Of a stretch of 64,000 nt of DNA, positions 56,434 to 64,000 are shown piece by piece (within the stretch, counting starts at the first letter, position 1; each line of letters opens with the position of its first letter). This DNA comes from Acetobacteraceae bacterium. Lineage in GTDB: Bacteria > Pseudomonadota > Alphaproteobacteria > Acetobacterales > Acetobacteraceae. The notes beneath the pieces are model-generated. The model was not told the origin of the DNA, made no database searches, and saw only the letters and a list, made by a program, of their open reading frames with translations. A program made the translations under genes and the position numbers. The DNA lies in contig PLSD01000028.1 in NCBI GenBank assembly GCA_003164135.1, positions 1 through 64,000 of the forward strand. Direction: 5' to 3'.

Positions 56434-58374
56434 TTAGAATTCGTCCCAGTCTTCCGTCGCCGAACCACTAGGTTCGCTACTGCGGGATACCGCAACGAAC
56501 TTTCCGGTTGGGGCATGGACCGGGATGCGCGGTTTTTTTGCCGGCGCAATGGTTCGTGTCACTGGCGGCATCACTTCGACTTGGCCGGTCTGGAATTGCG
56601 CGACGAGGCGGGAAAGCTTCTCGGCCTCGGCGACCAGACTGTGGCTGGCGGCGGTGGTTTGTTCCACCATGGCCGCGTTCTGTTGTGTCACCTGGTCCAT
56701 CTGGTTTATCGCCGAATTCACCTCGGCGAGACCCGTGGCTTGCTCTTGCGCGGAGGCGGCAATTTCATTCACCAGACTGTTCAGGCGTTCCACCTGTTCC
56801 ACGATCCGGCCCAACGCCTTGCCGGTTTCACCCACCAGGCGCACGCCGGTGGCGACCTGCTGACCGGAGGCCGATATCAGCGACTTGATCTCTTTCGCCG
56901 CATCGGCGGAGCGCTGCGCCAGGGCGCGAACCTCGGTTGCCACCACCGCGAAACCACGTCCGGCATCCCCTGCCCGAGCGGCTTCCACCCCGGCGTTGAG
57001 CGCCAGCAAATTGGTTTGGAACGCGATTTCGTCGATCACGCCAATGATGTTGCCGATCTGCTTGGAAGAGGTCTCAATCCCCGACATCGCACTCACAGTG
57101 TCACGCACCACCGCGCCGGAGCGTTCGGCATCGGTCTTGGCTGTGCTCACCACGTCGCGCGCGGCATTTGCACCGTCGGCGGTTTTACGGACGGTGGCGG
57201 TAATTTCATCCAGCGCCGCGGCGGTTTCTTCCAGGCTTGCCGCCTGCTGTTCGGTGCGTTTGGAGAGATCATCCGACGCCTGGCGGATCTCCCCTGCCCC
57301 GGCCCGCACCACCTTTGTGTCCAAAGCGATGGAACCTAAAGTCTCATGCAGTTTTTCCATGGCGTGATTGAAATCGCCGCGTAGTTTTTCATACTCACTG
57401 GAAAATTTTGTGGCCAGCCGGAATTGTAGATCGCCGCTGGCAAGCTGCTCCAATCCGGCCGCCAAGGAGTCGACAACGAATTTTTGCTGTTCCTGCAAGA
57501 TAGCACGCGCCCGCTCAGCCTCGACCCGCTCCCGTTCCGCCCGTTGCGCCATGTCTTTGGCTTTTTCTTCAAGATTCAGTTTTTGCAGCGATGCATCCTT
57601 GAATATCTGCACGGTGCGGGCCATGCGCCCGACCTCATCCTTGCGCTCGCGTCCCAGGACGTTCACCTGCAAATTACCACTCGCCAGACGTTCCATGACG
57701 CTTTGCAAATTCGTCAACGGATTGATGATCCACGCACTGATTGCGAAAAATGATGCGGCGACAACAAACATTAGCCCGCCTATGATAATCAGGAAGGTCA
57801 ACATGATCGTGGTGCTGGCGTTCTGGTCCAGCGCGGTTGACGCTGCATCGGCCTGGGTCTGAACCTTAACGCGCTCTGCCGTCATGCCCGCGACCATGGG
57901 GGGAAAGGACTCTACGCAGGAATCCAAAAACTCCTGCTGCGCGGCCATACTTTCATCAGTGGTCGAGGAGGCGGTGGCATCGGTTATGGTCTTGCCGCAA
58001 TCAGAATTGATGAGTTGGTCGCCCTGTGTCTGCAGGTTTTGGATGGTGGCATCCTCTGCCGGCATGAGCCGCGCGGCATCGCCCATGTTCTTGTCGAATA
58101 ATGATTGATCCGCAGTCAACGCGCTGGCGGCGGCTTTGGTACGTTCCCCGGTATTGGCCACCAGCAGCATGCCTATATCCGCCTGAACCGCGTTCATTTC
58201 CTGGTTTGCCTGGGTAATCAGCTCAGCGGCGGCAACGGAATTTTTCATCACCTGCTGGTAGCCATCCGCGATGGTGCGTATCTGGCCTGTCGCGTAGAAC
58301 GCGCCGCCGACGCCAAAAATGCCCAGAACTCCCAGGATACTCAGGAATTTGGCGATAATTGGAAGGTTCTTCAC
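56434..58374 (-). CDS. Methyl-accepting chemotaxis protein 2
   Basis: A 646-aa receptor, first gene of the che operon. The GTG start at 58374 (VKNLPIIAKFLSILG) has AAGGAG seven bases upstream. TM1 follows directly (LSILGVLGIFGVGGAFYATGQI), then a periplasmic helical domain with a Cys pair (NSDCGKTITD and FLDSCVESFPP) that could form a disulfide, TM2 (TTIMLTFLIIIGGLMFVVAASFFAI), HAMP and the signalling domain. It ends in DWDEF, a perfect xWxxF tail for CheR/CheB docking. The signalling half is nearly identical to MCP 1. Confidence 0.95.
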   Translation of the reverse strand: MKNLPIIAKFLSILGVLGIFGVGGAFYATGQIRTIADGYQQVMKNSVAAAELITQANQEMNAVQADIGMLLVANTGERTKAAASALTADQSLFDKNMGDAARLMPAEDATIQNLQTQGDQLINSDCGKTITDATASSTTDESMAAQQEFLDSCVESFPPMVAGMTAERVKVQTQADAASTALDQNASTTIMLTFLIIIGGLMFVVAASFFAISAWIINPLTNLQSVMERLASGNLQVNVLGRERKDEVGRMARTVQIFKDASLQKLNLEEKAKDMAQRAERERVEAERARAILQEQQKFVVDSLAAGLEQLASGDLQFRLATKFSSEYEKLRGDFNHAMEKLHETLGSIALDTKVVRAGAGEIRQASDDLSKRTEQQAASLEETAAALDEITATVRKTADGANAARDVVSTAKTDAERSGAVVRDTVSAMSGIETSSKQIGNIIGVIDEIAFQTNLLALNAGVEAARAGDAGRGFAVVATEVRALAQRSADAAKEIKSLISASGQQVATGVRLVGETGKALGRIVEQVERLNSLVNEIAASAQEQATGLAEVNSAINQMDQVTQQNAAMVEQTTAASHSLVAEAEKLSRLVAQFQTGQVEVMPPVTRTIAPAKKPRIPVHAPTGKFVAVSRSSEPSGSATEDWDEF

Positions 58375-58560
58375 TCCGCAGCTCCTTGCTGGTTTTTCCG
58401 CAATTAAGTGCATGCCGCCGCAACGGGCGGGCGCAGGTCGTGGAGCCAGTATGACCGGGGAGGTTTAACTTTTCGTATCCAAGTTGGATTTCATCGGCTG
58501 CCCTGGCCGGGAAAATGCGCGGCTATTGGGGGCGTTGAACCGGGTAAATACCGGCGCGCA

Positions 58561-58604
58561 AAAAGCGCCAGCGGGCTTGCAGCGTCTGTGCGGCAAGCCC
58601 GCTG
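58561..58604 (-). terminator. Terminator of the CpaE/TadZ-like gene
   Basis: CAGCGGGCTTGC (58569-58580) and GCAAGCCCGCTG (58593-58604) form a perfect 12-bp stem. On the minus strand it is followed by GCGCTTTTT. It begins 36 bases past the gene's stop. Confidence 0.75.
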
Positions 58605-58639
58605 GTTAGGTGGATTGAGATATTACGGCGCGGCGGGTC

Positions 58640-59851
58640 TCAATTGCTGAACATACGCTTCCAGACCGAACCCGGCTGCTCTTCCTGTTTCGCGCCGCCG
58701 CCGGTGATATCGGTGGCGATCTCAAGCACGGCCTTGCCGTAGGCAGCGGGCAGGAATTCCTGTGGCCGGCCCAGGTTCTGGCTCTTGGTGAGTCCGATGG
58801 TGTAGGGCAAGGTATGATCGATGCCGCGGCCGAGAGCGGCTTCCATGGCGCCCGTGGTCAAGGTTTCCGGCGTCTTTGGCGCCAGATTATTGATCACCAG
58901 GACGGTGCGCTGGGTTGTGTTGGCGGTGTCGCGGGTGCGCGAAATCCGGGCGACATTGCGCACGGCGAGGATGGTCGGGTCGGCGACAAGGACGACGTAA
59001 TCGCTCCGGTCCATCAGGGTGTTGAGGATATCGCCGCTACGGGTCGGCACGTCCAGCACGACGTAGTGGAAATGGTCGACCAGCGCGGCCAGGAGTTCGT
59101 TTAAGGTATCAGGGGTCAACGGGTCCGCGGCTTTGGGGTCGATATCCGCGGTCAGCGTGAACAGGCGCGGACCTTTGAGGGTAAGCACTTTCTCCAGCGC
59201 CGCATGGTCCAGCCCGGCGATGTTCTGCAGCGCGGTCACGAGACCCTGGCTGGGCGGCAGGTTGAATACGAGGTTCACGGCACCGTTGTAGACATCCAGA
59301 TCAAGCACCACGGTGCGGCGGGAGTGCCCGTGCGCCAGTTGCCACGCGAGCCCGCAGGCAACAGTGGTGGTGCCCACACCGCCCCGCGAGCCGACCACGG
59401 CAATGATTTTACCCGCGCGCGGCGGACGGGGGGTTTCTGAAGCAAGGGCGCCGAAATTCAAACTGCGGCGCAGCATGGCCTGGGTGAAAGGTTTTACCAG
59501 ATAGTCGGCCACGCCAAGCTGGATGAGGTCACGGAACAAACCAACGTCGTTACGGTCGCCCACCACGATGATGCGGGTGCTGGGCTCGGCAATGTCGGCG
59601 ACACGTTTCATGTCGCTCAGCGGCAGGGGGGAATCGGCGATGTCCAGCAACAGCTGATGCGGCCAGGATGGTAGGGTCTTGATGAAATCGAGCGCGTCAT
59701 CAACGCTACCCTGGCGGACAACGGCATTCTTCAGTTCAAGATCGAAGACCAGGGATTGTACAAGGTCGCGGCTGTCCGGGTCGATGAGAAAGGCCACCAG
59801 TTCCAGTGCCCGGGTGGCATCGTTATGGTCTTGTACTTGGCTCATATCCAA
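58640..59851 (-). CDS. CpaE/TadZ-like pilus-assembly ATPase
   Basis: A 403-aa protein. Residues 15-135 form a receiver-like domain without a normal acidic cluster (VAFLIDPDSRDLVQSLVFD, RIIVVGDRNDVG, YLVKPFTQ). Residues about 145-390 are a MinD/ParA-type ATPase with the altered Walker A GSRGGVGTTTV, where the usual signature Lys is Arg, and VVLDLDVYNGAVNL and VVLDVPTRSGD. This is the CpaE/TadZ arrangement that positions Tad pili. No other tad/cpa genes lie in the window, so it is an orphan here. Confidence 0.85.
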   Translation of the reverse strand: MDMSQVQDHNDATRALELVAFLIDPDSRDLVQSLVFDLELKNAVVRQGSVDDALDFIKTLPSWPHQLLLDIADSPLPLSDMKRVADIAEPSTRIIVVGDRNDVGLFRDLIQLGVADYLVKPFTQAMLRRSLNFGALASETPRPPRAGKIIAVVGSRGGVGTTTVACGLAWQLAHGHSRRTVVLDLDVYNGAVNLVFNLPPSQGLVTALQNIAGLDHAALEKVLTLKGPRLFTLTADIDPKAADPLTPDTLNELLAALVDHFHYVVLDVPTRSGDILNTLMDRSDYVVLVADPTILAVRNVARISRTRDTANTTQRTVLVINNLAPKTPETLTTGAMEAALGRGIDHTLPYTIGLTKSQNLGRPQEFLPAAYGKAVLEIATDITGGGAKQEEQPGSVWKRMFSN

Positions 59852-60047
59852 TTCCCCTGCACCAGAATTCCGCTACCGAGCATTAATGGCCGCGGGTTTG
59901 ATCAGCAATGACATGCATCAACCAGCCAAACGCACTATGCCCGTGACTCGCCTGGAATCCTTCAAAAAAACCAAAGGTAACAGCAAGAAGCATAATATGG
60001 ATACTTCTGGTTGAAAAGCCTGTTGGTCAAAAAGCCCTGCCCCGGAC

Positions 60048-60082
60048 AAAAAAAAGGGGCGGCACTTGCGCGCCGCCCCTTT
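60048..60082 (-). terminator. Terminator of the cold-shock gene
   Basis: GGGGCGGC (60056-60063) pairs with GCCGCCCC (60072-60079), with a run of eight As on the plus strand (60048-60055) that reads as eight Ts on the minus strand. It is 19 bases past the cspA stop. Confidence 0.9.
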
Positions 60083-60100
60083 CCTTCAACAATCCGGCAA

Positions 60101-60307
60101 TTAAGCGGACTGCAGATTTTCCGCCGAGAGCTTGCCCTGCTGGCCAGCCTGAATCTCGTAACGAATCTTCTGACCCTCGTTGAGGGTGCCAAGGCTCGAA
60201 CGCTCAACAGCCGAAATATGCACGAACACATCTTTCGAACCATCGTCGGGCTGGATGAAACCATAACCCTTCTGAGCGTTAAACCACTTCACTGTACCTG
60301 ATGCCAT
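60101..60307 (-). CDS. Cold-shock protein (CspA family)
   Basis: A 68-aa single OB-fold RNA chaperone from ATG 60307 ([51 protein letters not shown]), with AGGAG before it. RNP1 KGYGFI and RNP2 DVFVHI are intact. It has a 166-base leader after the efflux gene, of the sort that holds cold-shock 5' UTR structure. It is monocistronic and ends in a strong terminator. Confidence 0.96.
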   Translation of the reverse strand: MASGTVKWFNAQKGYGFIQPDDGSKDVFVHISAVERSSLGTLNEGQKIRYEIQAGQQGKLSAENLQSA

Positions 60308-60473
60308 GTCGCATCTCCTAACAAACAGCAACCCGCAACATGCAGGCCAAAATACTCTTCAGATTGTTGGGGAAGCGTCGAACCGCAAAAGCAGAGAAAA
60401 CACGCAACAACAAGAAACGAAAAGCGCCGTAGCCACCCTATACGCCAGTTTCGCGCGGACCACAAACAATCAT

Positions 60474-61940
60474 TTAGGGCGCAAACGGCAGTTTGGCCTG
60501 GATTGCCTCCGTGGAGGGCAGGTCAGACGCCTGAAATCCGCCACCCAGGTCCTGGAACAGCGCCACGCTCGCCAGCAGGCGGTTTTGCTGCACCGCAAGC
60601 TGGGCTTGCTGGTCGCCGAGCAGGGTCACCTGCGCGCTGACCACCGTGGTGTAGGGCACGGTGCCGGCCTCGTACTCATTCAAGGTGATCTGCACCGCGC
60701 GGCTCGCATCGGCCACGGCCTGGGCTTCCACCTGCGCCTGTTCGCCCAGGATTTGCAGGTTGGAGAGGTCATTTTCCACGTTCTGAAAGGCACTTAGTAC
60801 TGTTTGCCGGTAGGTCTGCACGCTGGCATCGTAGCCGTACCGGGCTGCTTGCACGGTGGCGCTGCGCGTGCCGCCTGCGAACAAGCTGGCCGACAGGTTC
60901 GCCCCCAGCGACCACAGGGTGTTGCTCGCCGAAAACAGCCCGCCAATGGGGCTCGCCGCGAAGCCGCCCAGGGCCGAAAGGCTGATGTCGGGGTAGTAGG
61001 TGCCCTCGGCGATGCCAATCTGCGCGTTTGCTTCAGCCATCGCGCGCTCAGCCGCCGCTATGTCCGGCCTGCGTTGCAGCAATGTGCTGGGCACACCGGG
61101 CGGCGCCACCGGCACCACGGCAATCAGCGTTCCCGGCGGCAGGCTCATATCCTCCGGCGCCTGCCCGGCCAGGACCGCGATGGCGTGTTCATACTGCGCC
61201 CGCGCCGCTCCGGCGTTGATGAGCTGCGCCTGCGCGCCCTCCAGCTGAGTGCGGGCGGTAATCACATCGGCTGGCGCGGCAACCCCGGCCGCCGCCTGAT
61301 TCTCCGTGATCCGCAAACTCCGGGTATCCGCCGCCACGGTTGCCCGGTACAGCGCAATCGCCGCGTCGGAGGTCCGCAGGTTAACGTAATCCGCCGCCAG
61401 CGCCGCCTGCGCGCTTAACGTGGCGTTGGCGAGGTCGGCCGCACTCACCTGCGCGGCCGCCACATCCCCCTGCACCTGGCGGCGTATCTTGCCCCAGATG
61501 TCAGGCGTCCACGCCGCATTGCCCTCAAACGTGCCAGATGTGCTCTGGCCGGAACCTGCCCCGCCGGTGCCCTGATGGGCCCGCGTCGCGCTGCCGGTGA
61601 GGCCCACGCTGGGGAACAGCCCGCCACGGACCTCCTGCACAATCTCCAGCGACTGCTCATAGGAGGCATAATCCGCCTGTAAACTCGCATTGTTCACCGC
61701 AACCAGGGGCTCCAGCCGGTCCAGCTCGGCATCGCCGAACGCCTGCCACCATGCGCCCTTCACCGCACCATCCGCCGGTGCCGCCTTCACCCAGCCTGGC
61801 GCGGACTTGTAGTCAGCCGGCACGGCCAGCTGGGGCTGGTGGTAGTCTGGCCCCACCATGCATCCGGCCAAGCTGAACAGGCAGAGGGAACCGGCGGTCC
61901 ATTTCGCGGGTTTGGTGAAAAGTAAGCTCATGGGTTTCAT
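60474..61940 (-). CDS. Outer-membrane efflux lipoprotein, NodT type, of the RND pump
   Basis: A 488-aa TolC-like channel. The signal peptide ends in the lipobox LAGC followed by MVGPDYHQP. Both helical repeats are present (VDYASYEQSLEIVQEVRGGLFPSVGLTGSATRA-like and TLNEYEAGTVPYTTVVSAQVTLLGDQQAQLAVQQNRLLASVALFQDLGGGF). The start overlaps the stop of the pump gene (ATGA). It is similar to but clearly different from the orphan copy at 45162. Confidence 0.94.
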   Translation of the reverse strand: MKPMSLLFTKPAKWTAGSLCLFSLAGCMVGPDYHQPQLAVPADYKSAPGWVKAAPADGAVKGAWWQAFGDAELDRLEPLVAVNNASLQADYASYEQSLEIVQEVRGGLFPSVGLTGSATRAHQGTGGAGSGQSTSGTFEGNAAWTPDIWGKIRRQVQGDVAAAQVSAADLANATLSAQAALAADYVNLRTSDAAIALYRATVAADTRSLRITENQAAAGVAAPADVITARTQLEGAQAQLINAGAARAQYEHAIAVLAGQAPEDMSLPPGTLIAVVPVAPPGVPSTLLQRRPDIAAAERAMAEANAQIGIAEGTYYPDISLSALGGFAASPIGGLFSASNTLWSLGANLSASLFAGGTRSATVQAARYGYDASVQTYRQTVLSAFQNVENDLSNLQILGEQAQVEAQAVADASRAVQITLNEYEAGTVPYTTVVSAQVTLLGDQQAQLAVQQNRLLASVALFQDLGGGFQASDLPSTEAIQAKLPFAP

Positions 61941-64000
61941 TGTGCCTCCACAATACTGCCGGCGCGAGGGGTCGCGGTGTCTGGGCGTCCGCGCAGGCGG
62001 GTGGCGAGCCGGTCGAGCCAGAGGTAGACGACGGGGGTGGTGTAAAGCGTGAGTGCCTGGCTGACGATGAGGCCACCGATGATGGTAATGCCAAGCGGCT
62101 GGCGCAGCGAAGCGCCCTGGCCGATGCCGATGGCGAGCGGCAGGGCGCCCAGGGCGGCGGCGAAGGTTGTCATCATGATCGGGCGAAAACGCAAGGTCGC
62201 GGCTTGGTAGATGGCATCCTCGGGGGACAGGCCCTGGCCGCGTTCCAGTTGCAGAGCAAAATCGATCATCAGAATGGCGTTTTTCTTCACGATGCCGATG
62301 AGCAGGATGACGCCGATGAGGGCGATGATGGTGAGCGGGATGTTGAGGATGAGGAGCAAGAGCGTGGCGCCCACGCCGGCCGAGGGAATGGTGGAGATGA
62401 TGGTGAGCGGATGCACTGTGCTTTCGTAGAGGATTCCAAGCACGATATACACAGCGGCCAGAGCGGCGAGGATGAGCATTGGTTCGGTCCCGAGCGAGGA
62501 CTGGAAGGCGGCGGCAGTGCCGGCGAAGTTGCCGGTGATGGTCAGCGGCACGTCCAGGTTGCTCATGGTGGTTTGGATGGTGGCGGCGGCCGTGCCGAGC
62601 GCCACGCCGGCGGGCAGGTTGAAGGAGATTGTGGCGGCGACCCGGCCGCTGTCGTGGTTCACTGAGATGGGCGTGGTGCCCGTGGCGTAACTGGCGAAGG
62701 CGGACAGCGGCACCATCGTTTCCGCCTGGGTGCTGACCGCGGAGCCGGAGGAAGCCCCGGATTTACCGCTGGCGGCGATGGAGTTGATGGCTGCATTGGT
62801 GGCGGAATCTAGCGCCACGGTGGCGACGGTGCTGGCCGTATTGGTGGTTTTGGTGCTGGCGAGCACCGTGCCGGCGGGGGCGTTGGTTTGCGAGGTGCCG
62901 CTGGCCTTGCCGCCGGAGGTGCTGACGTAGATGCGGCTCAGGTCCACCGGCGTGCGCTGGTATTGTTGCGCCAGCTCCATCACCACCTCATACTGGTTCA
63001 ACTCGTTATAAATGGTGGAGACGGTGCGCTGGCCAAAGGCGTCGTAGAGCGTGCTGTCGATTTCGCTGGGGGTGATGTTGAGGCGCGCCGCCTGGGTGCG
63101 GTTGATGGTGATGTTGGTTTCCAGCCCGCCTTGTTGCAGGTCGGAGCTGACATCAGCCAGGGTGTGCTGCAGTTTCAACGCGGCGACAATTTTGGGAATC
63201 CAGATGTTCAGCGCCTCTGGGTCATCGCTTTGCAGCGTGTATTGGTATTCGGCGTTGCTCTGGCGTCCGCCGACGCGCAAATCCTGTGCCGGAACCAGGA
63301 AGGTTTGCGCGCCGGCGATTTGCGCGAGCGGCTTGCGCAGGCGCGCGACGATGGCGGTGGCGGAAACGCCGCGCTGGGCCAGGGGTTTTAGCGTGATGAA
63401 GAGAAAGCCGCTGTTGGTGGAGCGCCCGCCGGTGAAGCCCGCGACCGAGGCGACGCCGGGGTCGTCCTGCACGGCGGTTTGCAACTGCGCAAGCTTCTGC
63501 TTCATCAGATCGAAGGAGATGCTCTGGTCAGCCTGGATGGTGCCGATGATTAACCCGGTGTCCTGTTCCGGGAAAAACCCCTTGGGTACCACGATAAAGA
63601 GAAACACGTTGAGGATGATGGTAAGCACCAGGCCGAAGCCGACCAGCTTGGCGTGGCGCAGTGCCCAGCGCAGCGAGCGGGCGTAGCCGTCCAGCGTGGC
63701 GTTGAAACCTTGTTCCAACCAGCCCAAAAAACGATTCGGCTTGGCTTTGGGCGGCTCAAGGCGGAGGAACATGGCGCAGAGCATCGGCGTGGCGGTGAGC
63801 GAGACGAGCAGCGAAATGAGAATGGTGATCGACAAGGTTTCCGCGAATTCCTGGAACAGGCGGCCAAGAATCCCCGGCATCAGCAAAATGGGCGTGAACA
63901 CCGCGATCAAGGACAAGCTCATGGAGAGCACGGTGAAGCTGACCTCCGAGCCGCCGCGCAGGGCCGCCGCCATGGGGTCCATGCCTTCTTCCAGGTGGCG
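61937..64000 (-). CDS. RND multidrug efflux pump, C-terminal 687 aa (5' end beyond the window)
   Basis: The inner-membrane transporter of a tripartite pump (AcrB/MdtBC type), open to the right edge where it reads RHLEEGMDPMAAALRGG, the usual region before TM4. Seen are LMPGILGRLFQEFAETLSI, VPKGFFPEQDTG, the docking domains and the second membrane half (LTIISTIPSAGVGATLLLLI, GIVKKNAILMIDFAL, RFRPIMMTTFAAALGALPLA). A Ser/Thr/Ala-rich insertion of about 68 residues (62722-62925) sits in a periplasmic part. The MdtC-like style is judged by eye. Coupled to the NodT gene by ATGA. Confidence 0.93.
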   Translation of the reverse strand, partial: RHLEEGMDPMAAALRGGSEVSFTVLSMSLSLIAVFTPILLMPGILGRLFQEFAETLSITILISLLVSLTATPMLCAMFLRLEPPKAKPNRFLGWLEQGFNATLDGYARSLRWALRHAKLVGFGLVLTIILNVFLFIVVPKGFFPEQDTGLIIGTIQADQSISFDLMKQKLAQLQTAVQDDPGVASVAGFTGGRSTNSGFLFITLKPLAQRGVSATAIVARLRKPLAQIAGAQTFLVPAQDLRVGGRQSNAEYQYTLQSDDPEALNIWIPKIVAALKLQHTLADVSSDLQQGGLETNITINRTQAARLNITPSEIDSTLYDAFGQRTVSTIYNELNQYEVVMELAQQYQRTPVDLSRIYVSTSGGKASGTSQTNAPAGTVLASTKTTNTASTVATVALDSATNAAINSIAASGKSGASSGSAVSTQAETMVPLSAFASYATGTTPISVNHDSGRVAATISFNLPAGVALGTAAATIQTTMSNLDVPLTITGNFAGTAAAFQSSLGTEPMLILAALAAVYIVLGILYESTVHPLTIISTIPSAGVGATLLLLILNIPLTIIALIGVILLIGIVKKNAILMIDFALQLERGQGLSPEDAIYQAATLRFRPIMMTTFAAALGALPLAIGIGQGASLRQPLGITIIGGLIVSQALTLYTTPVVYLWLDRLATRLRGRPDTATPRAGSIVEAQ

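Overview
The window is about 64 kb of gene-dense, GC-rich chromosome, probably from an alphaproteobacterium and possibly an acetic-acid or acidophilic lineage (Acetobacteraceae). The phylum-level call rests on protein character and gene order: mutM divergent from ubiE-coaBC-dut beside a parS site, dapD-dapE-recO-parC in one run, and a cheY-A-W-R-B-D cluster. The family call is only an impression. Translational coupling by ATGA, TTGA, GTGA or TAATG overlaps is used throughout.

Region 1 (1-6693, minus strand) is a purine/RNA operon, ppx/gppA > rlmE > guaB > rsmB-like > GNAT > guaA, with guaA cut by the left edge. A tRNA-Gln(CTG) gene at 6842-6915 follows. Its last 17 bases are repeated at 13606-13622, which delimits a 6.7 kb integrated island. 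The island carries a tyrosine integrase, a degenerate HNH-like protein, a small ribbon-helix-helix-like protein, a RecA-fold (RepA-like) ATPase, a small unknown protein, a serine recombinase, a small exported Pro-rich protein and, next to the right attachment site, an Abi-alpha (DUF4393)-like gene that may be anti-phage cargo.

Region 2 (13.6-26.5 kb) has a glutathione S-transferase, a CorA-type transporter coupled to sufE, and two Roadblock/LC7 proteins, one fused through a Pro/Glu-rich linker to a globin sensor domain. The minus-strand operon dapD > dapE > membrane protein > M20 peptidase > recO > parC follows, then a PAS/degenerate-GGDEF protein with grpE.

Region 3 (26.5-41.4 kb) has an AsmA/DUF3971-type envelope protein divergent from glnE-bcp-GT8 glycosyltransferase, a GAF-GGDEF diguanylate cyclase, a low-GC membrane-anchored WYL-like protein, mutM divergent from ubiE-coaBC-dut, a perfect parS site (suggesting an origin-proximal position) and katG.

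Region 4 (41.7-47.7 kb) has a DUF2892 protein, an ABC transporter (double permease plus ATPase with a C-terminal extra domain, no binding protein), an orphan NodT-type outer-membrane efflux lipoprotein and an unknown protein.

Region 5 (47.7-58.4 kb, minus) is a complete chemotaxis operon: MCP > STAS > cheY > cheA > cheW > cheR > cheB > cheD > a 125-aa protein that looks like a short CheZ-type phosphatase > a second MCP > a second cheW. The two receptors are nearly identical in their signalling halves, and four proteins of the cluster end in a similar acidic/aromatic tail.

Region 6 (58.6-64 kb, minus) has an orphan CpaE/TadZ-like ATPase, a cold-shock protein with a strong terminator, and an RND efflux pump with its NodT partner. 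The RND gene runs off the right edge.
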